A DNA stretch of 32,514 nt from an uncultured Hyphomicrobiaceae bacterium (GTDB taxonomy: Bacteria > Pseudomonadota > Alphaproteobacteria > Rhizobiales > CALHAX01), in NCBI GenBank assembly GCA_937931785.1, contig CALHAX010000085.1:1-32514 (forward strand), in the 5' to 3' direction. This document shows, piece after piece, positions 24,251 to 32,049 of the stretch. Made by a program: the position numbers and the translations under genes. Within the stretch, counting starts at the first letter, position 1. Every line of letters starts with the position of its first letter. The notes below the pieces were generated by a model. It had not been told where the DNA came from. It was given only the letters and a program-made list of their open reading frames with translations, and did not search any database.

Positions 24251-25909
24251 ATGGCCAACCCCGAGTACGTCTACACCATGGACCGCGTTGCCAAGACCTA
24301 CCCAGGCGGCAAACAAGTCATCAAGGACATCCACCTTTCGTTCCTTCCTGGTGCCAAGATCGGTGTTGTTGGTGTCAACGGGTCCGGTAAGTCGACCCTT
24401 CTGAAGATCATGGCGGGGCTCGACACGGAGTTCACAGGCGAGGCCTGGTCCGCGAAAGGGATCAAGGTCGGATACCTGAGCCAGGAACCCGAGTTGGATG
24501 CGTCCAAGAATGTGCATGGTAACGTCATGGAAGGCGTCGCCGAAAAACAAGCCAAGCTGGATCGCTATAACGAACTGGCGATGAACTATTCTGATGAAAC
24601 TGCCGACGAAATGGCGAAGCTTCAGGATGAGATTGACGCGAACAATCTCTGGGATCTGGATAGCCAGGTTGAACAGGCGATGGATGCGCTGCGTTGCCCA
24701 CCGGGTGACTCGGGTGTCGAAAAACTATCTGGCGGTGAGAAGCGTCGGGTGGCGCTTTGCAAGCTGCTGCTGTCCCGTCCCGACATGCTGCTTCTTGACG
24801 AACCCACCAACCACCTCGATGCGGAAACCGTCGCGTGGCTCGAACGCTTCCTGAAAGAGTACACGGGTTGCGTGATCCTTGTGACGCACGATCGCTACTT
24901 TCTCGACAACATAACGGACTGGACGCTCGAACTCGATCGCGGAACAGGTGTGCCCTACAAAGGGAACTATTCCGAATGGCTCGACCAGAAGGGCAAGCGC
25001 ATGGAGGTCGAAGGCCGCACGGAAGATGCGCGTCGCAAGGCGCTCGCTGCCGAACTGGAATGGATACGGTCAAGCCCGAAAGCACGCCAAGCGAAATCCA
25101 AGGCGCGTATCCAGTCTTATGAAGAAAAACGCGATGCGGCCGAGAAGGAAAAGGTGACCACCGCGCAAATCCAGATTCCGCCGGGACCGCGCCTTGGGGG
25201 CGTGGTCATCGAGGCAGAGACCATCAAGAAGGGGTTTGGCGACGAACTCCTGATTGAGGATCTCTCGTTCAAACTGCCGCCTGGCGGAATCGTTGGCGTC
25301 ATCGGTCCGAACGGCGCAGGTAAGACGACGCTCTTCCGCATGATCACGGGTCAGGAACAGCCGGACGAAGGCACCTTCCGTGTCGGTGAAACCGTCAAGC
25401 TTGGCTATGTAGATCAGTCCCGCGACGCGCTCGATGACAACAAGACTGTATGGGAGGAAATTTCCGACGGTCTTGATATGATCATGCTCGGCAAGCGTGA
25501 AATGGCATCCCGACAGTATGTCGGATGGTTCAACTTCAAGGGGGGGGATCAGCAGAAGAAACTGGGTCAGCTTTCTGGCGGGGAGCGCAACCGCGTTCAC
25601 CTTGCAAAGATGCTGAAGGAAGGCGCGAACCTGCTCCTCCTTGACGAACCGACCAACGATCTTGACGTCGAAACGCTGTCAGCTCTTGAAGGAGCGCTGG
25701 AAGATTTTCCCGGTTGCGCCGTGGTGATCTCGCACGACCGCTTTTTCCTCGATCGCCTCGCAACCCACATCCTCGCTTTTGAGGGTGACAGTCACGTGGA
25801 ATGGTTCGAAGGAAATTTCGCCGACTATGAAGAAGACAAGAAACGTCGCCTTGGCGACGCTGCCGTCGAACCCCACCGGATCAAGTTCAAGCGCTTTGCC
25901 CGGGGGTAA
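24251..25909 (+). CDS. ettA: Energy-dependent translational throttle protein EttA (ABC-F ATPase)
   Basis: This 552-residue cytoplasmic ABC-F protein binds the ribosomal E site and gates the first elongation step according to ATP/ADP balance. Two nucleotide-binding domains are seen. Walker A is GVNGSGKST (41-49) and GPNGAGKTT. The signatures are [19 protein letters not shown] (159-177) and [15 protein letters not shown]. Walker B is [11 protein letters not shown] (180-190, Glu184) and [11 protein letters not shown]. The region [18 protein letters not shown] before the first signature is the EttA-type arm, and [26 protein letters not shown] is the linker that contacts tRNA. The upstream in-frame extension to 24131 is unlike the family; the ATG at 24251 follows AAGGAC. 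Length (EttA about 555) and linker identify EttA rather than Uup or YheS. Confidence 0.95.
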   Translation: MANPEYVYTMDRVAKTYPGGKQVIKDIHLSFLPGAKIGVVGVNGSGKSTLLKIMAGLDTEFTGEAWSAKGIKVGYLSQEPELDASKNVHGNVMEGVAEKQAKLDRYNELAMNYSDETADEMAKLQDEIDANNLWDLDSQVEQAMDALRCPPGDSGVEKLSGGEKRRVALCKLLLSRPDMLLLDEPTNHLDAETVAWLERFLKEYTGCVILVTHDRYFLDNITDWTLELDRGTGVPYKGNYSEWLDQKGKRMEVEGRTEDARRKALAAELEWIRSSPKARQAKSKARIQSYEEKRDAAEKEKVTTAQIQIPPGPRLGGVVIEAETIKKGFGDELLIEDLSFKLPPGGIVGVIGPNGAGKTTLFRMITGQEQPDEGTFRVGETVKLGYVDQSRDALDDNKTVWEEISDGLDMIMLGKREMASRQYVGWFNFKGGDQQKKLGQLSGGERNRVHLAKMLKEGANLLLLDEPTNDLDVETLSALEGALEDFPGCAVVISHDRFFLDRLATHILAFEGDSHVEWFEGNFADYEEDKKRRLGDAAVEPHRIKFKRFARG

Positions 25910-25985
25910 CACCCCAGGCAGATGATCACGTTATCGCCTGTCTTTGCACGGGTGAGAGGTGGCACATTTCAACCAGTGGTTAATC

Positions 25986-26588
25986 CTACTGGTTCAATGC
26001 CACAACCAGTGCATTCACGTTGCCGTTCGCCTTGCGGACGTAGGACCGGAAAAGATTGCGCTGGAATGGCATTACCCAGAAGCTGAGAACGTTGACGTCG
26101 CGGACCTTGTACGTGCCGCCACGTTTCGCCAGCAGCCATTGCACGTCATAAACGGTGCCATCGGTCAGCGTCACGCGAGAGTTCACGACAAAATCGCGCC
26201 CGCGCGGCGCACTCGGGCGCAGGATTTGAGCGCGTGCAACGCGATAGGTCTTGGATTGACTGACGATGTAACGGGCCATGAATTTCGTCATGCCATTGAA
26301 GTAACTCGTCCGCGATCCTTGCTTCAGCCGGGCGTAGTAGGTTCCAAGCGAAAACCGACCCATCGCTGCAACATCACCACGACTGCGGATGACACGGGTC
26401 ATCTGAGCTTCGCTATTGGACCGGTGTGCACGCATAAGCTCTTTCGAAACGCGCTGCATGAATTTGACAGGTGCATCAGCAGATGCGGTCGCAGGCGAAG
26501 AAAGCGCCGTTGCCGAAAAAATGAACGCCGCTGTAAGCACGAGAGCCGCGCACTGCCGCAACGCAGAAGAGAGTGTCGAATTACACAT
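25986..26588 (-). CDS. MlaC/Ttg2D-like periplasmic protein
   Basis: The 200-residue product has a signal peptide (hydrophobic ALVLTAAFIFSATALSS, cleavage near ATASADA) and a domain resembling MlaC (PF05494), the periplasmic carrier that moves phospholipid between the outer membrane and the MlaFEDB complex; HpnM of hopanoid clusters is in the same family. Recognisable parts are MARYIVSQSKTYRVARAQIL, DFVVNSRVTLTDGTVYDVQWLL, and YKVRDVNVLSFWVMPFQRNLFRSYVRKANGNVNALVVAL in pieces. The start is uncertain: GTG at 26615 or ATG at 26588, both with weak ribosome sites; the ATG gives the better signal peptide. No other mla genes are in the window. It is convergent with ettA. Confidence 0.8.
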   Translation of the reverse strand: MCNSTLSSALRQCAALVLTAAFIFSATALSSPATASADAPVKFMQRVSKELMRAHRSNSEAQMTRVIRSRGDVAAMGRFSLGTYYARLKQGSRTSYFNGMTKFMARYIVSQSKTYRVARAQILRPSAPRGRDFVVNSRVTLTDGTVYDVQWLLAKRGGTYKVRDVNVLSFWVMPFQRNLFRSYVRKANGNVNALVVALNQ

Positions 26589-26725
26589 GGGGAAGAGATC
26601 CGCAAAGATGAACACGAACGTCTATTACGCCCGAACATGGTCAATAAATCGATAAGTTGCGGCACGAAATGGGCAAGCCACACAGCAACGAGCGCATTTC
26701 AGCAGATTTTTGAGCGGCATACCCG

Positions 26726-26760
26726 AAAAAAGTGCAGATCGTTGCAAGAACGATCTGCAC
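26726..26760 (-). terminator. Intrinsic terminator of the 27-residue gene
   Basis: GTGCAGATCGTT (26732-26743) and AACGATCTGCAC (26749-26760) form a perfect 12-bp stem with a 5-nt loop. On the minus strand it is followed by TTTTTT. It begins 20 bases after the stop codon of the tiny gene at 26780-26863 and matches no other minus-strand gene. Confidence 0.9.
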
Positions 26761-26779
26761 TTGGCAGTTGGGGATAACG

Positions 26780-26863
26780 CTACATCATGCCGAGCAACGC
26801 GGCGGCAACTAAGCCAACCGACATGACCAGGAGTGATGTGCCGAGTCTTGTCTTGAGTTCCAT
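26780..26863 (-). CDS. 27-residue membrane peptide with its own terminator
   Basis: The product is MELKTRLG followed by a hydrophobic helix TSLLVMSVGLVAAALLGMM, long enough to span the inner membrane once. AGGGAGG lies five bases before the ATG, a near-perfect ribosome binding site. The intrinsic terminator at 26726-26760 lies just downstream. A strong start signal, clean stop and dedicated terminator make a real tiny gene likely although no relative is recognised. Single-span peptides of this size often modulate a larger membrane protein; the partner is unknown. Confidence 0.65.
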   Translation of the reverse strand: MELKTRLGTSLLVMSVGLVAAALLGMM

Positions 26864-26967
26864 CTTCGCCTCCCTGAAGGCTTGTGGACGGGGGGATTTA
26901 CGCAGCACGTCTAAAGTCTAGTGCCAGATTGACCATCTTGTGAAGGCCAATTCGTATTGTACACGCA

Positions 26968-27014
26968 CAAAAAACAGCCACAAGCCATGCGTTCAAAGCA
27001 TGGCTTGTGGCTGT
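26968..27014 (-). terminator. Intrinsic terminator of the 59-residue gene
   Basis: ACAGCCACAAGCCATGC (26974-26990) pairs perfectly over 17 bases with 26998-27014, leaving a 7-nt loop. On the minus strand it is followed by TTTTTT. It lies 15 bases after the stop codon of the small gene at 27029-27208. This is one of the strongest hairpins in the window. Confidence 0.92.
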
Positions 27015-27028
27015 TCATTCAAGTGTTG

Positions 27029-27208
27029 CTACTTGAGAACGATCACGAAAGGTGGTGGTGCCGCGGTGATTTGAGCCGGTGCCCAGGCCTTTGTTGATGA
27101 AACCGAAACGGCCATTATCATACCCAGCACAGGCAAGCCCAGCATCCGCGAAATTATCGTGAAGCGGCGATTGAGGCGATACAGCATTGTCATGTCCTTG
27201 TCGTTCAT
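27029..27208 (-). CDS. Small exported or membrane peptide (52-59 residues)
   Basis: The frame encodes a basic N-terminus (LYRLNRRFTIISR), one hydrophobic segment (MLGLPVLGMIMAVSVSS) and then KAWAPAQITAAPPPFVIVLK. This looks like a signal peptide with cleavage near AWA, leaving a peptide of about 17 residues, or a small anchored protein. ATG 27208 is given as the start; AAGGA seven bases before the in-frame ATG at 27187 suggests that later start (52 residues). A strong terminator follows 15 bases after the stop. A longer frame in the same region (27015-27377) is a different reading frame and less likely. No family recognised. Confidence 0.6.
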   Translation of the reverse strand: MNDKDMTMLYRLNRRFTIISRMLGLPVLGMIMAVSVSSTKAWAPAQITAAPPPFVIVLK

Positions 27209-27464
27209 ACGGACGACCAGAACTCATTCTCAAACCCTGAACGGCCAAACGGACCGATCTGCCCATTGCCCAGATAGCTGATTCGCAAGGCTGTGGAAAA
27301 CTCTTGTTGTCTGGAGACCGGCTGCCGCGATTGATGTCCGCAAGGCGTGGCATCCCCAATTCACAGTCCCGACACATCCGCGCCGAAGTGATGGCGGAAT
27401 GGCGTGCAAATATTCAGGACAATTTGCGATTTATTAACCAGCCGTGGGTGATTCCTGACGCATC

Positions 27465-28187
27465 ATGTATGTGTATCAAAAAAACGTCTCCCCCCTGAAC
27501 GCCATGGTTTTCGTGCTAATGACGGTCCTGCTTGCGGGCTGTGGCAGCGGCGGTAATTCCATCATTGGTGGCGAAAAGTCTGGTGGCAAGCCGCACTTCA
27601 AGGCGAAGCACGAACCCTGGCGTTCCAAAGCAGAGACAGCGTGTTTGCAATCTGGCGTAGGTCGTGGTTCGCCTTGGATTGCCACACGAAGTGCATTAGG
27701 CGGGCCCTCCGTTTGCGGTGCGATACGCCCGTTCAAGGTTAGTGCTTTGTCTTCTGGTTCGGTGCGGCTTAGCCCGCCTGCAACCTTGCGATGTCCGATG
27801 ATACCGGCCGTGAACCGCTGGATGAATGATGTGGTGCAACCAGCGGCCCGGCGACACTTCGGTGTCGTTGTGACAGACGTCAAGGTTGCTGCCTCGTATG
27901 GTTGTCGTCCGCGAAACAACAAACCAGGCGGAAAACTTTCAGAGCATGGCTTTGCGAATGCCATCGATATTTCAACCTTCACGTTTGCCGATGGCCGGAA
28001 AACATCTGTCGATCAGTGGCGCCGAGGCCCGAAGCATGCGCGCGCCTTCTTGCGTGAAGTACACAAGCGATCATGCAAAATCTTTACAACGGTGCTCGGG
28101 CCGAATGCAGACAAATACCACTACGACCATTTTCATTTCGATCTGGCACGTCATGGCAAACGTGGGACGTACCACTATTGTCGCTAG
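27465..28187 (+). CDS. Extensin-like lipoprotein (LAS-type metallopeptidase fold)
   Basis: This 240-residue protein carries the extensin-like C-terminal domain common in alphaproteobacteria. Despite the plant name, its motifs are those of LAS/M15 D-Ala-D-Ala peptidases. HGFANAID gives H161 and D168 (HxxxxxxD), and DHFHFD gives H222 and H224 (HxH), a plausible zinc site. It has a signal peptide with lipobox LLAGC (Cys26), so it is probably a lipoprotein in the periplasm or outer membrane, cutting or binding peptidoglycan peptides. Cysteines at 60, 84, 110, 147, 204 and 239 could form disulfides. The start is uncertain: ATG 27465 lacks a strong ribosome site and an ATG 13 codons later is possible. 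It is convergent with the following gene. Confidence 0.85.
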   Translation: MYVYQKNVSPLNAMVFVLMTVLLAGCGSGGNSIIGGEKSGGKPHFKAKHEPWRSKAETACLQSGVGRGSPWIATRSALGGPSVCGAIRPFKVSALSSGSVRLSPPATLRCPMIPAVNRWMNDVVQPAARRHFGVVVTDVKVAASYGCRPRNNKPGGKLSEHGFANAIDISTFTFADGRKTSVDQWRRGPKHARAFLREVHKRSCKIFTTVLGPNADKYHYDHFHFDLARHGKRGTYHYCR

Positions 28188-28211
28188 GTGTTGTGGTGAT
28201 GGTCGACGAAC

Positions 28212-29366
28212 TCACTGCTTTGCGAAGACTGAACGGTAAATGCGCTTGAATTTTCGCTGACGGGAGCGACGAATGGCAGAGCGCGAATAACGTCTATACC
28301 GTTTGGCACTACGTCGCCGAACGCTGCGAAACGAAGCGATACGACGCCGTTTGATGCGCCGTCGCGATGATAAACTCCGTGCAGTCCTTCGTGCGTTGCG
28401 GGCTCGTCTGCTCTTTCGAGGGAGAGAGTTGACAGTCCGCTTGGCTTTTTTGAAGGTCCGTGGTGCTGTAGCATCAGGCAAAGATCTGCCAATCGCAGCA
28501 GTTCTACGCGTGCTCTCGAATTCGTATAAAGAACGATCGTCAGAATCAGGTGGTGGAGGGGCAACAAACGCTGCATCGGCATTCAGCCTGGCGGGTGGTG
28601 TCGTGATTTCAACGGGACTCACCCGTGTAACCGCGATGTTGCCCTGCATCAGGTCTGTCACATCCTGCTGATCCGCAACTGTCGGTAACGGCTCGGCATC
28701 AGGCAAGGGTGCGATGGAGGTCACTCGACCGGGCACAGATTCAATGTTGTCTGACTGGGTTGCACGTGCTGCATCGATATGGGCGGCCGCCGCACTCGTG
28801 TGCTTCAACACGGGAGCGTAGTAGGGCTCTGCCTCAGTCGCATCTCCCAAATCCGCTACTTCGCCATGCGCAGCAAAAAGAACATCGGCTCGTTTGGTGC
28901 GAGGACCGACCGCGAATTTGACAGTGGATTTGTCTGCAGAGAGTTCTTTAGCATTAGAACCAACGTCCAGCGCTCCGGTCGCATACGCAACACCGGTTGC
29001 CGCGACGACGGTCGCAGTTGCAATGCATGCTGCGATGTCACGTAGGGTGAACCGTGCCGGTGTACGCCTCCGTGTCAACACGGGGGGGGGATACATCGGG
29101 GATTGTGCTAAATATTCCTCGGACAGGCGTCGACCCGCTTCGGCTTCAGTTGCCAGCGTTTTCAGACCCTCAATCGCTTGAACGACTGCGCGTCCTGCAT
29201 TCTGCGCTGAGGCGTAATTGCCTGCAATGCGTTCACCGTCGACGTAGGCCCACCAACCGTCTTCAGCTTCCAGAACCATCACCTGTATGTTTTTCTGGGG
29301 TTGGCAGGGATGCGGAACGGCTGCGTGCAGCAGTCCGAACTCGTCTGCGACAAGTGTGAGCGTCAT
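28212..29366 (-). CDS. Single-pass protein with an extremely basic C-terminal tail
   Basis: No family is recognised in this 384-residue protein. Residues 1-100 form a small soluble domain (VLEAEDGWWAYVDGERIAGNY, AGRAVVQAIEGLKTLATEAEAGRRL). A membrane helix is at about 110-132 (IAACIATATVVAATGVAYATGAL), followed by a long Ala/Pro/Asp-rich stretch to about 300. The last 82 residues (303-384) contain 38 Arg or Lys, in clusters such as SSRRRIKRRR and RRRSAKRYRRYSRSAIRR. Such a tail could bind nucleic acid, lipopolysaccharide or teichoic-like polymers, depending on which side of the membrane it lies. Three prolines (93-95) are encoded by nine consecutive C, a slippage-prone tract at 29082-29090. 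It is probably monocistronic. Confidence 0.7.
   Translation of the reverse strand: MTLTLVADEFGLLHAAVPHPCQPQKNIQVMVLEAEDGWWAYVDGERIAGNYASAQNAGRAVVQAIEGLKTLATEAEAGRRLSEEYLAQSPMYPPPVLTRRRTPARFTLRDIAACIATATVVAATGVAYATGALDVGSNAKELSADKSTVKFAVGPRTKRADVLFAAHGEVADLGDATEAEPYYAPVLKHTSAAAAHIDAARATQSDNIESVPGRVTSIAPLPDAEPLPTVADQQDVTDLMQGNIAVTRVSPVEITTPPARLNADAAFVAPPPPDSDDRSLYEFESTRRTAAIGRSLPDATAPRTFKKAKRTVNSLPRKSRRARNARRTARSLSSRRRIKRRRIASFRSVRRRSAKRYRRYSRSAIRRSRQRKFKRIYRSVFAKQ
29082..29090. repeat. 9-base homopolymer (G on plus strand) inside the basic-tail gene
   Basis: Nine consecutive G on the plus strand form the codons CCC CCC CCC (Pro 93-95) on the minus strand. Tracts of this length can gain or lose a base during replication, which would truncate the protein before its membrane helix. 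Confidence 0.85.
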
Positions 29367-29724
29367 GGGGAAACCTCAACTTTATCAGGCAGCGCTCAAG
29401 CGCAAGTGTGATGCCACACCAATGCCGTATTTGGCCGAGATTCGAAAGGTTGATCGGGTATCTGCAACTTAGTGTGATGTGGTCTTGCGGCGAAATTGCC
29501 ACGAAGTATGGCACACGCACGGCAACCAGAATCCCTAAGCTATTGATATCTAATATTCAAATCGGCCGGAGCCTTAGAATCGGTGGAACGAAGGTCTTCG
29601 CCAAGGAAATTTAAAATTGGCCTGTGCACGCCTCAGGGATCAGCGGAGTAAACCAGTATGGGCGAGTTGCGGTCCTGGCTCACGAGGCGGATGTGACATG
29701 TCGTGAGACATGACGTTTTGCGGG
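29367..29724. other. Intergenic stretch upstream of the basic-tail gene
   Basis: About 358 bases between two minus-strand genes. No gene is recognised. The part around 29540-29630 is AT-rich and may contain the promoter of the basic-tail gene. A weak CATGTC/GACATG hairpin near 29697-29712 lies just after the end of the lysozyme-fold gene. Confidence 0.5.
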
Positions 29725-31008
29725 TTAGCCGGAAACGTCGCGAAATGCAGCAAGAAATTCCTTCGAACCGCATTTCCCCATCTGTGCGCTGATCCGTTCT
29801 GCGAGCTTGTTCAGAAGGCCTCTGGCGGATCTGTTTTTGACCACCGGATTTCGGTCATGGCCGCCACGACTGAAGAAGTTGGCCGTCGGCATTTGCGCAC
29901 CGATTTTGGTCATCATTTCGAGCCCCGTACCTGGGCCCGCCAGGTTCATGAGCTCGAGTTGTGCTGCTGAAACGTTCCGGAATCCACGTGTCTTCGCACC
30001 ATCCACAATCTTCTTGAGCTTGTGCACTTGCAGCCACGGTCCGATGTCGGGATCGAGAAGTAGCGCGTGCACGGCGTAGCCCCGTTGCGTTTTTGCAAAA
30101 GAGCGGTACTTGCCCCAGTTGCTCTTCCCTTTGTAGCGCTTCAGTCCAGCACCGATGTCCCGTGCCATTTTTCGTATGATCCTGGCTTTATTACGTAAAT
30201 CGCGTGCGCGTGTCGCACTTGCACGGTTGGCTTGTGCTTCCAGGCGTTCGGCAAATGCGGCGCCGTTTTCACGGGCCATGATACTGGTGTTGGCCGCAAG
30301 CAATTGTGCGTAACTCAATGCTGTAGACGCCGGGCGGCCTCGATTTTTTTTCAGCGGCTTGCACGTGTTGTCGACGGGAAAAATACCGGACTGACGGTAG
30401 AACGGGCCAATTCCGCCGGTCTCGAGCGCGTATACGCCAACCACCTGACGTGGGGTCAAACCAACAGCCAGCGCTTCTCGTGCGAAAATTCTTTTATATT
30501 CCCATTCGTTCGTGCGTCGGGGTTGAAACCCATAGAGCTTGCGCGCCGCGGAACGAAAATCGGATACAAGTGGAAGCGTGCTTTTCGTCGGAGGTTTTGG
30601 GTCTTTTTTCGTCGCCTCGTTCAGGCATTTCGGGCGCGCTGGACCTTTGTATTCCGGAGGGTGAACGAGGACATAGTCCGCGCGACGGAGAGCCAATTTT
30701 TTCGCCTTGCGCGCGCGTCGGATTTTTTTCTTCCGCGTAATTTCGGCCCAGTATTGAGCCGCCTCAGCCTGATAGGCCGCGCGCGCATTTTTATATGGTT
30801 TTGCAGTTGCTTCGCAGCTCGCCGAAAGTGGAACCACCGTCCCACGTAGTGCCACGGGACGCCGCGCTGGCTTGGCACTTTTGACGGTTGAGAAGGTGTC
30901 GCTCGATTTTTCGGCCAAGGCCGGATCAGCATCACCTGCAATCAGCGTTGCGCCAAAAAACGCAATCGCAAAAAGTGGCGCATATGATTGGCATGTCGCA
31001 GAGTTCAT
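29725..31008 (-). CDS. Putative exported lysozyme-fold (lytic transglycosylase-like) protein
   Basis: The 427-residue product has an N-terminal signal segment (YAPLFAIAFFGATLIAGD, cleavage near ALA at about 32). A basic region with Lys/Arg clusters (TRKKKIRRARKAKKLALRR) follows at about 91-109. From residue 165 comes a domain with REALAVGLTPRQVVGVYALETGG (likely catalytic Glu196), IFPVDNTC, ALSYAQLLAANTSIMARENGAAFAERL, and later AVHALLLDPDIGPWLQV and LELMNLAGPGTG. The LETGG then SYAQLL order fits the Goose-lysozyme/Slt-type fold and resembles uncharacterised hyphomicrobial proteins. It probably acts on peptidoglycan in the periplasm; this is inference. It is followed downstream by the basic-tail gene and preceded by the LprI-like gene, all on the minus strand. 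Confidence 0.65.
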   Translation of the reverse strand: MNSATCQSYAPLFAIAFFGATLIAGDADPALAEKSSDTFSTVKSAKPARRPVALRGTVVPLSASCEATAKPYKNARAAYQAEAAQYWAEITRKKKIRRARKAKKLALRRADYVLVHPPEYKGPARPKCLNEATKKDPKPPTKSTLPLVSDFRSAARKLYGFQPRRTNEWEYKRIFAREALAVGLTPRQVVGVYALETGGIGPFYRQSGIFPVDNTCKPLKKNRGRPASTALSYAQLLAANTSIMARENGAAFAERLEAQANRASATRARDLRNKARIIRKMARDIGAGLKRYKGKSNWGKYRSFAKTQRGYAVHALLLDPDIGPWLQVHKLKKIVDGAKTRGFRNVSAAQLELMNLAGPGTGLEMMTKIGAQMPTANFFSRGGHDRNPVVKNRSARGLLNKLAERISAQMGKCGSKEFLAAFRDVSG

Positions 31009-31181
31009 GAAATGTCCCGCCTCGTCTCAGTCGTTCGTGCGCACAAATTCTGCAGTACAACTGGGGCAGAAACTCGTTCGCACCCTGACTCGAACCTAGT
31101 GTAATGAAAATCCACGACTTTGTGAGTATGCCGCGACATAATGAATCGGATGATGTGTGGACAACCGGACGCGATCGGTGA

Positions 31182-31213
31182 CGAGAGACCGGACCCGGGG
31201 GGCCGGTCTCTCG
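31182..31213. terminator. Stem-loop after the LprI-like gene
   Basis: CGAGAGACCGG (31182-31192) and CCGGTCTCTCG (31203-31213) form a perfect 11-bp stem with a 10-nt loop, 45 bases after the stop of the minus-strand gene at 31258. No T run follows. Probably a transcript end. Confidence 0.5.
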
Positions 31214-31257
31214 CGGTCGTCGCAGTTGGGTGACTTGCTCTCCTTTGATGGAGACGA

Positions 31258-31623
31258 TCAGATGTGCCGAATGAATCGGCGCAATTGGCGAATGCGCTGC
31301 TTGGTGCGCATCCAGACGCAGAAACGCGAACCGCCGCAGCGATCACGTTTGTCGACAAAAGCGCGCTGGCTGTCGTGCAGGGCCTTGAGATCGTAACGCG
31401 TCTCGCTCGCGTTGCGGGCGGTGTCGAACAATCGGCTCATGCGGTCATCGACGCGGCTCAAACGTGTGCTGGCGCAAATGGCATGCGCGGCACGACTGGA
31501 TGGTTTGTAGCAGTTGATCTCGCCGGGTTGATGTGCAGCCGCCGGTGAACTTACAACAGCCAACACCAGTGCGATACCGGCCAGAGTGCTGAATTTTCGG
31601 GTTGAAGATGTGAAACGGGTCAT
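31258..31623 (-). CDS. Secreted LprI/DUF1311-like protein
   Basis: The 121-residue product has a signal peptide (core STLAGIALVLAVVSSPAAA, cleavage near residue 30). A compact domain follows with cysteines at 38, 50, 96 and 102. The order INC...AAHAICAS..LSRVDDRMSRLF...LHDSQRAFVDKRDRCG....FCVWMRTKQRIRQLRRF is that of DUF1311 proteins, which include the mycobacterial lysozyme inhibitor LprI. It may therefore bind or inhibit a lysozyme-like enzyme in the periplasm. GAGGAG lies eight bases before the ATG at 31623, deciding against the longer frame. It sits 249 bases upstream of the lysozyme-fold gene on the same strand. Confidence 0.75.
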   Translation of the reverse strand: MTRFTSSTRKFSTLAGIALVLAVVSSPAAAHQPGEINCYKPSSRAAHAICASTRLSRVDDRMSRLFDTARNASETRYDLKALHDSQRAFVDKRDRCGGSRFCVWMRTKQRIRQLRRFIRHI

Positions 31624-32003
31624 TGGGGAACTCCTCGACATTCGTTCTTGTCCAGTGAGCCGGGAACTGCCATGCCCCAAAACTTGGCATTTCTGCGCTC
31701 ACACTGTTGATGCCTGGTCTGGCCGGTCCGTTCACCGGGGGGAGCAGTGATCGAGCCGACCATCCCTTGCATGAGTGGAGATAACCACAGGCCGGGTGTG
31801 TCGCTGCTGAACGCTCCGTTTAACTGGCGTTCATATGGGGCGCGAAGGGTGCTTGCCAGGAACGAGTTGCGCTACGGTATGCTATAAAGAGTTTAATTCA
31901 AGGGCGCCCAACGCATGTAGAATCCCATCGCCCCCATAGAGACGATCGGATGCAGGATAGACGATCTGTCTGTTCGCTCGGCAGCCCAACGTTGAAGTCA
32001 AAC
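31624..32003. other. Intergenic stretch, nothing recognised
   Basis: About 380 bases with no convincing gene. It contains the presumed promoter of the LprI-like gene. I could not identify a promoter pair with acceptable spacing. Confidence 0.5.
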
Positions 32004-32027
32004 GGGGCGTCCGATTGCGGACGCCCC
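32004..32027 (-). terminator. Terminator hairpin after the OmpA-family gene
   Basis: GGGGCGTCCG (32004-32013) and CGGACGCCCC (32018-32027) form a perfect 10-bp GC-rich stem with a 4-nt loop, 23 bases after the stop codon. On the minus strand it is followed by GTTTGACTTC, a weak T-rich tail. Confidence 0.7.
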
Positions 32028-32049
32028 TGCTGGAATGAGCAACGCCAGT

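Noticed and set aside
25540-25547. Run of eight G in ettA as a phase-variation tract
   Set aside because: It encodes part of the NFKGGDQQ segment typical of EttA proteins; variation in such a core translation factor is unlikely.
27015-27377. Minus-strand frame of 120 codons
   Set aside because: Its stop lies at the edge of the terminator hairpin, and the overlapping 59-residue frame has a signal-peptide-like product and better placed signals.
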